Assembly: GCA_025363655.1 (NCBI GenBank)
Contig: JANYDK010000016.1
Span: 59,803-123,802, forward strand
Length of the DNA stretch: 64,000 nt
Source of the DNA: Deltaproteobacteria bacterium
Lineage (GTDB): Bacteria > Myxococcota_A > Polyangia > Polyangiales > JADJMO01
Direction of reading: 5' to 3'
Below are positions 26,711 through 33,641 of this stretch, piece after piece. The notes beneath the pieces were generated by a model that saw only the letters and a program-made list of their open reading frames with translations, was not told the DNA's origin and searched no databases. The position numbers were made by a program, and so were the translations under genes. Every line of letters begins with the position of its first letter. Position 1 is the first letter of the stretch.

Positions 26711-27777
26711 TTCGAATCCTCCAAGAATGAGCTCATGAGCTCGGTAGCGGTGTGATGACGAAGGTTGGGCGCGATTTGACCCGACCAGAGAGAGACCAAA
26801 TCGGTGCGACGCGCGGCGACGGCGGCGGCCTTGAGCTGCCCCGCGAACCAACTCTGCGCAGGAAACGGCGGCAGCTCGGCGAGGCGTGCCTCCATCTCGC
26901 GGGTGAATCGATTGCGAATGCCGCGGGCGAGTCGGCCGGTGAAGGTGCGCGTGAGCACGGTGTCGCGCGCGGCGTCGTCGAAGAGGAGCGCGCGGTGCTC
27001 GTCGGTGGTCCCCGACTCTTCGCAGGCGAGGAAGGCGGTGCCAATTTGCGCGGCCGAGGCGCCGAGACCGAGGACCGCCTCGATGCCGGGCGCGCTCGCG
27101 ATTCCCCCCGCGGCAATCACCGGTGCGCGCACGCGCGGGACGACGAGCTGCACGAGCACTGCAGTGCTGACGAGAGTATCTTCGGCGCGCGCGAGGAACG
27201 AGGGACGATGTCCGCCTGCCTCGCATCCGCTGGCGACGATCGCGTCGACGCCGGCTTCGTCGAGCGCGACCGCCTCCGCGATCGAGGTCGCGGCGCCGAC
27301 GGTGACGATGTTGCGTCGTCGACACTCGCGGAGAACCGTCGCCGAAGGAACGCCGAAGACGAAGCTGAAGACCGGCGGCGCGGCCTCGAGGAGCGCTTCG
27401 ATTTGTGCCTCGAACGAGGGATGAAACCGCTCCGGCGGCGGCGGCACGTCGAGCCCGAGCTCGCGGAAATAGGGCGCGAAGATGCGGCCGACACGCGCGA
27501 ATTCAGCCGGGGAGAGCGCGTCGCCTCCGGGATCGTGATCAGCGACCCAGAGGTTGATCGCGAAAGGCGCCGAGGTGAGCCCGCGCAACTCGCGCGCGAC
27601 CTCGCCGATGCGCGATGGCGTGAGCGCATGTGCACCGTACGAGCCGAGCCCCCCGAGGTTGGACACCGTCGCCGCCAGCCGCGTGGTCGAGAGCCCACCG
27701 CCGAAAGGCCCTTGCACGATGGGGTGGCGAATCCCCATCACCTTCGTCGCCTCGGTCGATCGATCGCGAATGCGCAT
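26707..27777 (-). CDS. Nitronate monooxygenase / enoyl-reductase-like FMN TIM-barrel protein
   Basis: 356 residues of the NMO/FabK/IMPDH-like group. It starts MGIRHPIVQGPFGGGLSTTR (about 14-33); the FMN-binding strands are FAINLWVAD, VTVGAATSIAEAVA, DAIVASGCEAGGHRPSF (the active-site His region) and PVIAAGGIASAPGIEAVLGLGASAAQIGTAFLAC. The products are typically oxidised nitronates or reduced quinones. It is divergent from an HxlR-type regulator whose operator-like palindromes lie in between, and it is coupled to gstA by a 4-bp overlap. A stress response to electrophiles or quinones would fit all three. Confidence 0.85.
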   Translation of the reverse strand: MRIRDRSTEATKVMGIRHPIVQGPFGGGLSTTRLAATVSNLGGLGSYGAHALTPSRIGEVARELRGLTSAPFAINLWVADHDPGGDALSPAEFARVGRIFAPYFRELGLDVPPPPERFHPSFEAQIEALLEAAPPVFSFVFGVPSATVLRECRRRNIVTVGAATSIAEAVALDEAGVDAIVASGCEAGGHRPSFLARAEDTLVSTAVLVQLVVPRVRAPVIAAGGIASAPGIEAVLGLGASAAQIGTAFLACEESGTTDEHRALLFDDAARDTVLTRTFTGRLARGIRNRFTREMEARLAELPPFPAQSWFAGQLKAAAVAARRTDLVSLWSGQIAPNLRHHTATELMSSFLEDSK

Positions 27778-27832
27778 CCTGCGTTTCCCCCGGCCCGCCC
27801 GACGCGAGCTTCGTGATTACCCAGATGCAGGT

Positions 27833-27849
27833 AGTAACCGGGAGTTACT
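27833..27849. promoter_or_regulatory. Inverted repeat AGTAAC-5-GTTACT, candidate HxlR operator
   Basis: AGTAAC (27833-27838) and GTTACT (27844-27849) are perfect inverted arms with a 5-bp spacer. They lie between the divergent NMO-like gene and the HxlR gene. HxlR-type regulators of quinone and aldehyde stress commonly bind GTAAC/GTTAC-type arms, as I recall. This is a good operator candidate. Confidence 0.6.
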
Positions 27850-27874
27850 CCTCGGCGGGCGAACGAGGTATCCT

Positions 27875-27887
27875 GGTGGTAACCACC
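27875..27887. promoter_or_regulatory. Inverted repeat GGTGGT-A-ACCACC near the HxlR start
   Basis: Perfect 6-bp arms around a single A, 11 bases before the GTG of the HxlR gene, and containing GGTAACC. It overlaps the region behind a TATCCT box (27870-27875) and could serve autorepression. Confidence 0.5.
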
Positions 27888-27898
27888 GAGGAGCCACC

Positions 27899-28246
27899 GT
27901 GGCGCTGCGCGTCCGAAAAAACCGAGCCCCGCCGCCCCCGCCCGTCTGCCCGCTCAGCCAATGCATGAAGCTGATGGGCGGCGTCTGGACCCCGAACATC
28001 CTCTGGCACCTCAGCGGCGGCCCGCGCCGATTCGGCGAGCTGCGCACCGACATTCCCAAGATCTCCGCGAAGGTGCTGAGCGCGCGTCTTCGCTCGCTCG
28101 AAGAGAAGGGCGTCGTCGCGCGCGAGGTGATGCCGACGTCACCACCGTCGGTGGAGTACGCGCTCACGGAGTTGGGCGGCGAGCTGATTCCCGTGATTCA
28201 GGCGATCGTCGCGGTGGGCGCGAAGTTGAAGGGACGTCCGCACTAG
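27899..28246 (+). CDS. HxlR-family transcriptional regulator
   Basis: 115 residues, GTG start with GAGGAG upstream. It has the winged-helix HxlR pattern: CPLSQCMKLMGGVWTPNILWHLSGG, RRFGELRTDIPKISAKVLSARLRSLEEKGVVARE, then VEYALTELGGELIPV. The Cys residues near residues 17 and 22, in the CPLSQC segment, resemble the redox-sensing Cys of YodB/HypR-type members that respond to quinones or aldehydes. It is divergent from the NMO-like/gstA unit, with two inverted repeats between, which makes that unit its probable target. The regulator call is strong; the signal is inferred. Confidence 0.9.
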   Translation: MALRVRKNRAPPPPPVCPLSQCMKLMGGVWTPNILWHLSGGPRRFGELRTDIPKISAKVLSARLRSLEEKGVVAREVMPTSPPSVEYALTELGGELIPVIQAIVAVGAKLKGRPH

Positions 28247-28290
28247 GTCCTGATTCGCGAGCGTGGTGGTGCGCGTGATGGTGCTCCGGC

Positions 28291-29742
28291 TCATCGCGCG
28301 CTCCGCGAGAGCTTGTCTCCACGCGCTCCGGCCAAATACTCCTCCACGCTCCCCAACGTCGCCTGCGCGATGTTGTCGAGCGCCTCGTGGGTGAGGAAGC
28401 CCTGGTGGCTGGTGACGAGCACGTTGGGGAAGGTGAGGAGCCGCGCCAGCAGGTCGTCGAGCACCGCGCTGCCCGAGCGATCTTGAAAGAAGTATTCGCT
28501 CTCCTCCTCGTAGACGTCGAGCCCTGCCGCGCCGACCTGGCCCGTCTTGAGCGCATCGATCAGCGCCGCTGCGTCGACCAGTCCGCCGCGGCTGGTGTTG
28601 ATCAGCACCACGCCACGCTTGCTGCGCGCGAGCCGAGCATCATCGACGAGGTGGTGCGTCTCCGCGGTGAGTGGCACGTGCAAGGTGACGACGTCCGACC
28701 GGATGAAGAGCTCGTCGAGCGTCACCGCCTCTGCCCCCGCTTCGATGAGGCTCGCGTCGGGCACGCGGTCGTGGACGAGCACCTTCATGCCGAAGCCGCG
28801 GAGGATGCCAGCGGCGATTGTGCCTATTTTTCCCGTGCCGACGACGCCTGCGGTCTTGCCGTGGAGGTCGAAACCGACGAGTCCGACCAGCGAGAAATTT
28901 CCCTCGCGCACGCGCGCGAAGGCGCGGTGGGTGTTGCGCACGAGGGTGAGCAAGAGCGCGATGGCATGCTCGGCGACTGCGTGCGGGGAGTAGGCAGGGA
29001 CGCGCACGACGTCGAGCCCGAGCGCGCGCGCGGCTTCGAGATCGACGTTGTTGGTTCCGGCGCAACGCATCGCGACGAGCCCGACGCCGCGCGCCGCCAG
29101 CTCCTCGAGCACCGCCTTGCCCAGCTCGTCGTTGACGAAGGCGCAGACGATGGGAAGCCCATCGGCGAGCCGCGCCGTGTCGGGCCCGAGCCGCGCACCG
29201 ATCCACTGCGCGCGCAGCGACTCGGGCATCCTTCGCTCGAAGGCCTCGCGCTCGTACGGCTTTGCGTCGAAGAAGGCTATTTTCTCGCGTGGATCACGCT
29301 CTGCGGCCTGCAGAAGCGTGGCGAGCTGCGCGGTCTTCCGTCGCACCTTCTCACCGAGCGAGGCGAGCACACCTTCGTCGAGCTGCGGGTCTTCGTGCAT
29401 CGCCTGCCGAAGGTCGACCTTGTCGAGCACCAGCAAGGTCGCGTCGTCGCGAGCCCGCAGCGAAGCCGATCGCGTCCCGCCCCCAGCGAGATGCGTCGTT
29501 CCGCCGACCTCCCCCCTCGTCAGCGTGCGCAGCACGATCGCCGCCCCGTCGTCGGCCCGCTTGAGCGCGTCGAACGAGCCCGAGGCGACGATGAAGAGGA
29601 AGGGCGCCGTATCCCCTTCGGCAAAGGCGAGCTCACCGGCGGGAATGGAGAGGAGACGCGATCGGGAAGAGAGGTGAGCGAGAGTCGAGGGAGAGGCGGA
29701 CGAGAAGGGAGGCGTGGCCTCGATGAGGGCGCGAGTGTCCAT
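28291..29742 (-). CDS. D-lactate dehydrogenase-type enzyme with N-terminal cyclic-nucleotide-binding domain
   Basis: 483 residues. Residues about 10-130 form a cNMP-binding-type domain: LLSIPAGELAFAEGDTAPFL, then GSFDALKRADDGA, then a phosphate-cassette-like GEVGGTTHLAGGGTRSASL. From about 153 the protein is a full-length (about 330-residue) D-isomer 2-hydroxyacid dehydrogenase: nucleotide site GVVGTGKIGTIAAG, catalytic Arg in LINTSRGGLVD, Glu in LDVYEEES, and His in SHQGFLTHEAL. It would reduce pyruvate to D-lactate with NADH. The fusion suggests direct allosteric control by a nucleotide or lipid-like ligand. The ATG at 29742 has a TAGCAT box seven bases upstream. Confidence 0.88.
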   Translation of the reverse strand: MDTRALIEATPPFSSASPSTLAHLSSRSRLLSIPAGELAFAEGDTAPFLFIVASGSFDALKRADDGAAIVLRTLTRGEVGGTTHLAGGGTRSASLRARDDATLLVLDKVDLRQAMHEDPQLDEGVLASLGEKVRRKTAQLATLLQAAERDPREKIAFFDAKPYEREAFERRMPESLRAQWIGARLGPDTARLADGLPIVCAFVNDELGKAVLEELAARGVGLVAMRCAGTNNVDLEAARALGLDVVRVPAYSPHAVAEHAIALLLTLVRNTHRAFARVREGNFSLVGLVGFDLHGKTAGVVGTGKIGTIAAGILRGFGMKVLVHDRVPDASLIEAGAEAVTLDELFIRSDVVTLHVPLTAETHHLVDDARLARSKRGVVLINTSRGGLVDAAALIDALKTGQVGAAGLDVYEEESEYFFQDRSGSAVLDDLLARLLTFPNVLVTSHQGFLTHEALDNIAQATLGSVEEYLAGARGDKLSRSAR

Positions 29743-29755
29743 CGGGTGGATGCTA
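29743..29755 (-). promoter_or_regulatory. Leaderless-type -10 box of the cNMP/D-LDH fusion gene
   Basis: On the minus strand TAGCAT is followed by seven bases and then the ATG at 29742. No Shine-Dalgarno sequence is seen in that gap. Confidence 0.5.
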
Positions 29756-29910
29756 CGCGGACGCGTGCGCGGGTGCGGGTGTGGGTTATTTTTGTGAGGT
29801 TTCGCGATCGCTCGGAAGGTCGTCGAGCGACGGGATTTCCCAATCGGCTTCTGTCGACTTGGTATTGCGCAAAGTGAGGGCTCTCTCCTTGATGGACTCG
29901 CGTCGTGCTC

Positions 29911-29973
29911 GGTCGCGTCAAGAGCGCTGCGCGCCGCATGGGCGTTGCGCGGGAGCGCGCTCTTGACCCGACC
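29911..29973. repeat. 17-bp inverted repeat, 29-base loop
   Basis: GGTCGCGTCAAGAGCGC (29911-29927) pairs with 29957-29973, with 16 of 17 positions matching. As RNA this would be a strong GC-rich hairpin; as DNA it could be a protein site. No T-run follows on either side, so a simple terminator is unlikely. A non-coding RNA or attenuator remains possible. Confidence 0.7.
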
Positions 29974-30149
29974 TGCGCGCGACGCGGGAGGGATGGTCTT
30001 CGAAGAGAGTGATGCTCGAGGTCGTTTGGATGCTTGGTGAGATGGGTTGCAGCCTCGGCCGGCGGTCTCACGAGACGAAATCAGCTCGTTTCTCAGTGGC
30101 CCGGGCGCGGGCGCCACGCGACGGTAGCGTTTAGGGCACAAAACACAGC

Positions 30150-30185
30150 TTCCGAGATAATTATGGCGCCATAATTTTCTCGAAA
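30150..30185. promoter_or_regulatory. AT-rich palindrome centred on GGCGCC
   Basis: AATTATGGCGCCATAATT (30159-30176) is a perfect 18-bp palindrome. After one mismatch on each side the symmetry continues with CGAGA/TCTCG and then TT/AA, reaching 30150-30185. An AT-rich perfect palindrome in this GC-rich DNA, 170 bp before a glycosyltransferase gene, looks like an operator for a dimeric regulator. Confidence 0.6.
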
Positions 30186-30356
30186 GCTTGTTTTTGGCTC
30201 GATTGGCGTTCGGTCTTCACCCTTGGCGGCCGGAGCCCCTCAAAACGCCGGGTGAAACTGCGACGGGCGCGGGTGCGGGCGGGCCGTCACCATCTCCTCC
30301 CCCACTCTTCACCTCCCCTCCTTCGCCCCGTCGCCGAGCCCACGCACCCTCCATGC

Positions 30357-31535
30357 ATGGACCTCGGCCGGATCTTGCCATTCTTGCCAGTGGCCTTCTC
30401 CACCACGCTCTTCACCACCATGCACGCTGCCTTTCACCTCGGCATGCGCCGGGGAAGGCGACGCGCGCGCGTGCTCGATCGGGCGCCGCGGGTCTCGATC
30501 CTCAAGCCGCTCGCGGGGATGGACGACGAGCTGCTGGTGAACCTGCGCTCGTTCGGGGCCATCGACTATCCGAGCTTCGAGCTCTTGCTCGGGATCGCAT
30601 CGGTGGATGACGCGGCGCTCGGCGCGGCCAAGCAGCTCGTCTTCGAGCTCGACGGACGCATCGACGTGCGCATCGTCCACACCGATCCCGAGGCAGCAAC
30701 CAACCCCAAGGTCGCGCAGCTGATCGGCCTCGAAGAAGCGGCGACGGGGCCGATCGTGGTCGTGTCCGACGCCAACGTGCGCGTGCAGCCGGGCTACCTC
30801 ACGCGCCTCGTCGCCGATCTGATGGAGCCCGGTGTCGGTCTGGTGTCGAGCGTCGTCGCGGGCACCGGCGAGCGCACCATCGGGGCGATGTTGGAGAACC
30901 TCCATCTCGGCGGAAACGTCGCGCCAGGCGTCGTCGCCGCGGACGTGGTGTCGGGACGCCCGCTGACGATCGGCAAATCGATGGCCATCGAGCGCCGCGC
31001 CCTCGCCCGCGTCGGCGGATTCCGGCGCGTCGCGCACGTGCTCGCAGAAGATCACCTCCTCGGCCGCATCTTCCGCGCTGCCGGCATCGGCGTCCGACTC
31101 TCCCTCGCGCCGATCGAAAACCGCAACGTCGTCTGCGGCGCTGCACGCACGCTCGAGCGTCACACCCGCTGGGCGAAGATGCGTCGCGCGATCGTTCCCC
31201 AAGGCTACTGGGCCGAGCCGCTGTTGCACCCGCTCTTGGTCGCCTCGATCACATTTCTCGCGATCCCGTCGCGCGGCGCAGCGCTGATGGTCGTCGCCGT
31301 CGCCGCTTGGCAGATGCTGGCGGCGAACCTCGCGCTGAAGACGGTGCGTGGGCACGCGTTACCTCTGCACTGGTGGCCGCTGGAGATCGTCAGGGTGTTC
31401 GCGCTCGTCGCTTGCTGGATGCGCGGGTGGGCGAGTCGAAGCGTGGAGTGGCGAGGGCATCCGTTCGTGATCGGAGAGGATTCGAAGATCACGCCGGTGG
31501 TGAAGGGGGCCGAGCGGAGGAGGGCGAGAGTGTGA
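30357..31535 (+). CDS. GT21-like (ceramide glucosyltransferase family) membrane glycosyltransferase
   Basis: 392 residues. An N-terminal membrane segment (about 5-25) is followed by the GT-A catalytic region: VSILKPLAGMDDEL, then the DxD-like VVVSDANVRV, then LAEDHLLGRIFRAAG (catalytic Asp), and the RHTRWAKMRR motif equivalent to the (Q/R)xxRW of processive-type transferases. Two or three more membrane segments follow (about 290-365). The family transfers glucose from UDP-glucose to ceramide or hopanoid-type lipids. It stands alone, so it may make a membrane sphingoglycolipid, which some myxobacteria have. Acceptor and donor are inferred. Confidence 0.85.
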   Translation: MDLGRILPFLPVAFSTTLFTTMHAAFHLGMRRGRRRARVLDRAPRVSILKPLAGMDDELLVNLRSFGAIDYPSFELLLGIASVDDAALGAAKQLVFELDGRIDVRIVHTDPEAATNPKVAQLIGLEEAATGPIVVVSDANVRVQPGYLTRLVADLMEPGVGLVSSVVAGTGERTIGAMLENLHLGGNVAPGVVAADVVSGRPLTIGKSMAIERRALARVGGFRRVAHVLAEDHLLGRIFRAAGIGVRLSLAPIENRNVVCGAARTLERHTRWAKMRRAIVPQGYWAEPLLHPLLVASITFLAIPSRGAALMVVAVAAWQMLAANLALKTVRGHALPLHWWPLEIVRVFALVACWMRGWASRSVEWRGHPFVIGEDSKITPVVKGAERRRARV

Positions 31536-31636
31536 CGAAGAGACGATGCTCTACCTGAGCCTCGCAAACGAGCAGCGGACCGAGCCAGCGCAAGGATCGA
31601 CGTGGGACATGGCCTGAGAGCTCGTGACCAACTGTC

Positions 31637-32110
31637 ATGAAGCTCCACACCTTCCCGACGCTCGCGTTCGTTTCCCTCTTCGCCGTACTCGCCCCGCTCG
31701 CAGGCTGCGCCAGCGCATCACAGGCGCCCGCACCCGAGGAAGAGCCGGACGCCGCGCAATCCGAAAACGCCCTCGTCAAGTCGTGCCCCAGCCAGTGCGC
31801 GATGGACTACTCCGCGTGCTTCCAATTCTCCGACGGCGACCTCTGCGGCTGTTACCCGTCGTACGTGTCGTGCATGAAGGGCCGCTGCCACCTCCCGCCG
31901 GCGATCGAAAAACCGGACTGCAGCATGCCCGACACCGGCGTGCCCGACACCGGCGCGCCCGACACGACGCCGACCGACACGGCCGATCCGTGCCCGATCG
32001 AGTGTCACTGCCCGAACCGTCCCGGCGTCCCGCCAGCGCCGGCGTGCACGAACACGTGCGCGGAGTGCAAGGCAGCGTGCAAGGTGCCTCATTTCGAGCC
32101 GTGCGGGTGA
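31637..32110 (+). CDS. Cys-rich lipoprotein of unknown function
   Basis: 157 residues. Signal peptide with lipobox APLAGC. The mature part has 15 or more Cys in pairs (CPSQCAMDYSACFQF, CGCYPSYVSCMKGRC, CPIECHCPNRPG, CTNTCAECKAACK), separated by a linker with repeated PDTG units (about residues 95-120). Such a pattern suggests a disulfide-stabilised secreted module of the myxobacterial kind. It converges with the copper monooxygenase gene (17-bp gap). I do not recognise a named domain. Confidence 0.8.
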   Translation: MKLHTFPTLAFVSLFAVLAPLAGCASASQAPAPEEEPDAAQSENALVKSCPSQCAMDYSACFQFSDGDLCGCYPSYVSCMKGRCHLPPAIEKPDCSMPDTGVPDTGAPDTTPTDTADPCPIECHCPNRPGVPPAPACTNTCAECKAACKVPHFEPCG

Positions 32111-32127
32111 GCTAGAGCAGGCGCCCG

Positions 32128-33516
32128 CTACTGCGTCACGTAAAACACCCCCAGACACATCTCGTCTTCCGTGGTCTCCCCCCACGCCAATTGCTTCACT
32201 GGCAACGGCTTCCCATCGCCATCCGTCGGTTGATTGTCCGCCGTATTGTCCCAGTGACACTCCACCGCGAGCTTGTCGCCCGGGTTGACGGTCGTCGGCT
32301 TCGTCAAACGGTAGTTGCCCTGCCAGTGGAAGCTCCAGTTGTCGATCTGCAGTGCGCACTGCTTCGGCTCGGTCGAGCTCGAGCGGATGACCTCGAGCTT
32401 TCCGCCGATGCCGCGGGTGTGCATGTGGAGGCCGGCGCCGTGGATGAGGAACGGCTTGCTCGTGTCGACGATGCCGGAGCCTTCGAAGGCGACGAGCGTG
32501 TCGGGCACGTCCTCGTAACGATGCATCACGTCGGCGTTGCCGGGCGGGATGATCATCGTCGATTTACCGCCAAATCCGAGCCATTTCGGATCGACCCACT
32601 TGAGAAGGAAGGCCTCTTTGTCGACCTTGTCCTCGACGACGAAGTCGATCGTCGTCTTGTCCGGCACGGCCTTCGTCTTCAGCGTGTTGTAGTGGAGTTG
32701 GAGCACCACCTTCGAGCCTGGCTCGACCTTGATGCCCATCGCGGTGCCGGTCACGTACGGCGTGCTGCCGGGCACCCACGCGCCGAGCCAGCCGACCTTG
32801 GCGCCGCCACCCGGCCCCCCCGGACCGCCGAAGCACGGATAGCCAGGCGCTGCGTCCTTCGCATCGAGGTCTTGGTACGTCTTCACGTCGGCGGGCGTCG
32901 CGTAGTAGGCGATGGCGTGGTGGACCATCTGCGGCTGACCGGGATTGACGTTGAAGCCGGTGACGTACTTCGTCGTCGTCTCGGGCCAGTCGAGGACGAA
33001 GCAGCGGTACTCGTCGGGGCCGAGCACGGGCTGATAGGCCTCGCTCATCGAGACGTTGAAGTCGACGCGCGGGAGCGTCGCCAGCTGCGACGCCGGAGCC
33101 TTGTAGTCGGCCGGATTGCCCTCCGGTGCGGCCCCCTCCGCCCAGTCGGCGAGCGTCGCGATTTGCTCGTCGGTGAGCGAGCGGTCGTTCTCGTAGTGGT
33201 TGCACTCGTCGTTCGGCGGCCAAGGCGGCATCGTCCTCGTGCGCACCTTCTCGGGGATGAGACCGACGCGCTTCTGCGCCTCGGCGTAGTTGGTGAGGCC
33301 GAAAGGAGCGATGCCGCCGTCGTGGTGACAACCGACGCAGTGCGCTTCGAAGATCGGCTTGGTGTCGCGCCAATAGGTGAACTTCGAGAGGATGACGCCT
33401 GTGTCGCCGGCATCGACGCCAGGCTTGTCGGGGAGTGTCTCTTTGCTGCTCGAACACCCGAACGCTGCGAGCGCGAGGAGACCGGCGACACCGAGAAAAC
33501 CCAGGACGCTCTTCAT
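32128..33516 (-). CDS. Copper type II monooxygenase (PHM-like) with N-terminal haem-c segment, lipoprotein
   Basis: 462 residues. The lipobox is AAFGC. Near residue 60 the CVGCHH motif can attach haem c, with MPPWPP after it as in cytochrome-type domains (about 45-120). From about 165 the sequence follows the peptidylglycine/dopamine monooxygenase fold: MVHHAIAY supplies the His pair of the copper-H site, LQLHYN another ligand, HMHTRG the copper-M His pair, and DEMCLGVFY the Met ligand. So the two uncoupled copper sites look complete. The reaction would hydroxylate a C-H bond with O2 and an electron donor, possibly via the fused haem. The substrate is unknown. Confidence 0.88.
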   Translation of the reverse strand: MKSVLGFLGVAGLLALAAFGCSSSKETLPDKPGVDAGDTGVILSKFTYWRDTKPIFEAHCVGCHHDGGIAPFGLTNYAEAQKRVGLIPEKVRTRTMPPWPPNDECNHYENDRSLTDEQIATLADWAEGAAPEGNPADYKAPASQLATLPRVDFNVSMSEAYQPVLGPDEYRCFVLDWPETTTKYVTGFNVNPGQPQMVHHAIAYYATPADVKTYQDLDAKDAAPGYPCFGGPGGPGGGAKVGWLGAWVPGSTPYVTGTAMGIKVEPGSKVVLQLHYNTLKTKAVPDKTTIDFVVEDKVDKEAFLLKWVDPKWLGFGGKSTMIIPPGNADVMHRYEDVPDTLVAFEGSGIVDTSKPFLIHGAGLHMHTRGIGGKLEVIRSSSTEPKQCALQIDNWSFHWQGNYRLTKPTTVNPGDKLAVECHWDNTADNQPTDGDGKPLPVKQLAWGETTEDEMCLGVFYVTQ

Positions 33517-33525
33517 GGGGAGGAG

Positions 33526-33550
33526 TTTGTCTACATACAAAACATTTGTC
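33526..33550. repeat. Direct repeat TTTGTC, 19-bp period, in an AT-rich patch
   Basis: TTTGTC occurs at 33526-33531 and 33545-33550, nearly two helical turns apart, just upstream of the copper monooxygenase start. On the minus strand TTGACA (33552-33547) could be a -35, but no convincing -10 follows. It may be a regulator site. Confidence 0.4.
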
Positions 33551-33580
33551 AAAGGCGAGGACGGCTCGTTCCGCGCTTTC

Positions 33581-33599
33581 CGTATTCCGCGGGAATACG
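33581..33599. promoter_or_regulatory. Inverted repeat CGTATTCC-3-GGAATACG
   Basis: Perfect 8-bp arms with spacer GCG, between the decarboxylase stop and the monooxygenase start on the minus strand. There is no following T-run, so an operator for the monooxygenase gene is more likely than a terminator. Confidence 0.5.
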
Positions 33600-33641
33600 T
33601 GCGACTCGCACTCACCTTCACCCCGGCCATGGCCGTTGGAC

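Larger units (their letters stand above)
29743..30356. other. 614-bp gene-free region between divergent genes
   Basis: This is the only gap above 300 bp. It holds the -10-like box at 29750-29755 on the minus strand, a 17-bp inverted repeat with 29-base loop (29911-29973) and an AT-rich palindrome (30150-30185). Short open frames in it lack coding character. I see no tRNA or protein gene. Confidence 0.7.

Noticed and set aside
29781..29966. Short plus-strand open frame in the 614-bp gap
   Set aside because: It overlaps the inverted repeat, has no ribosome binding site or -10 box and no protein-like composition.
29911..29973. The long inverted repeat as a transcription terminator
   Set aside because: No T-run follows the stem on either strand.
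33526..33552. TTGACA before the copper monooxygenase as a standard promoter
   Set aside because: No TATAAT-like box occurs at 16-18 bases; I kept only the direct repeat.
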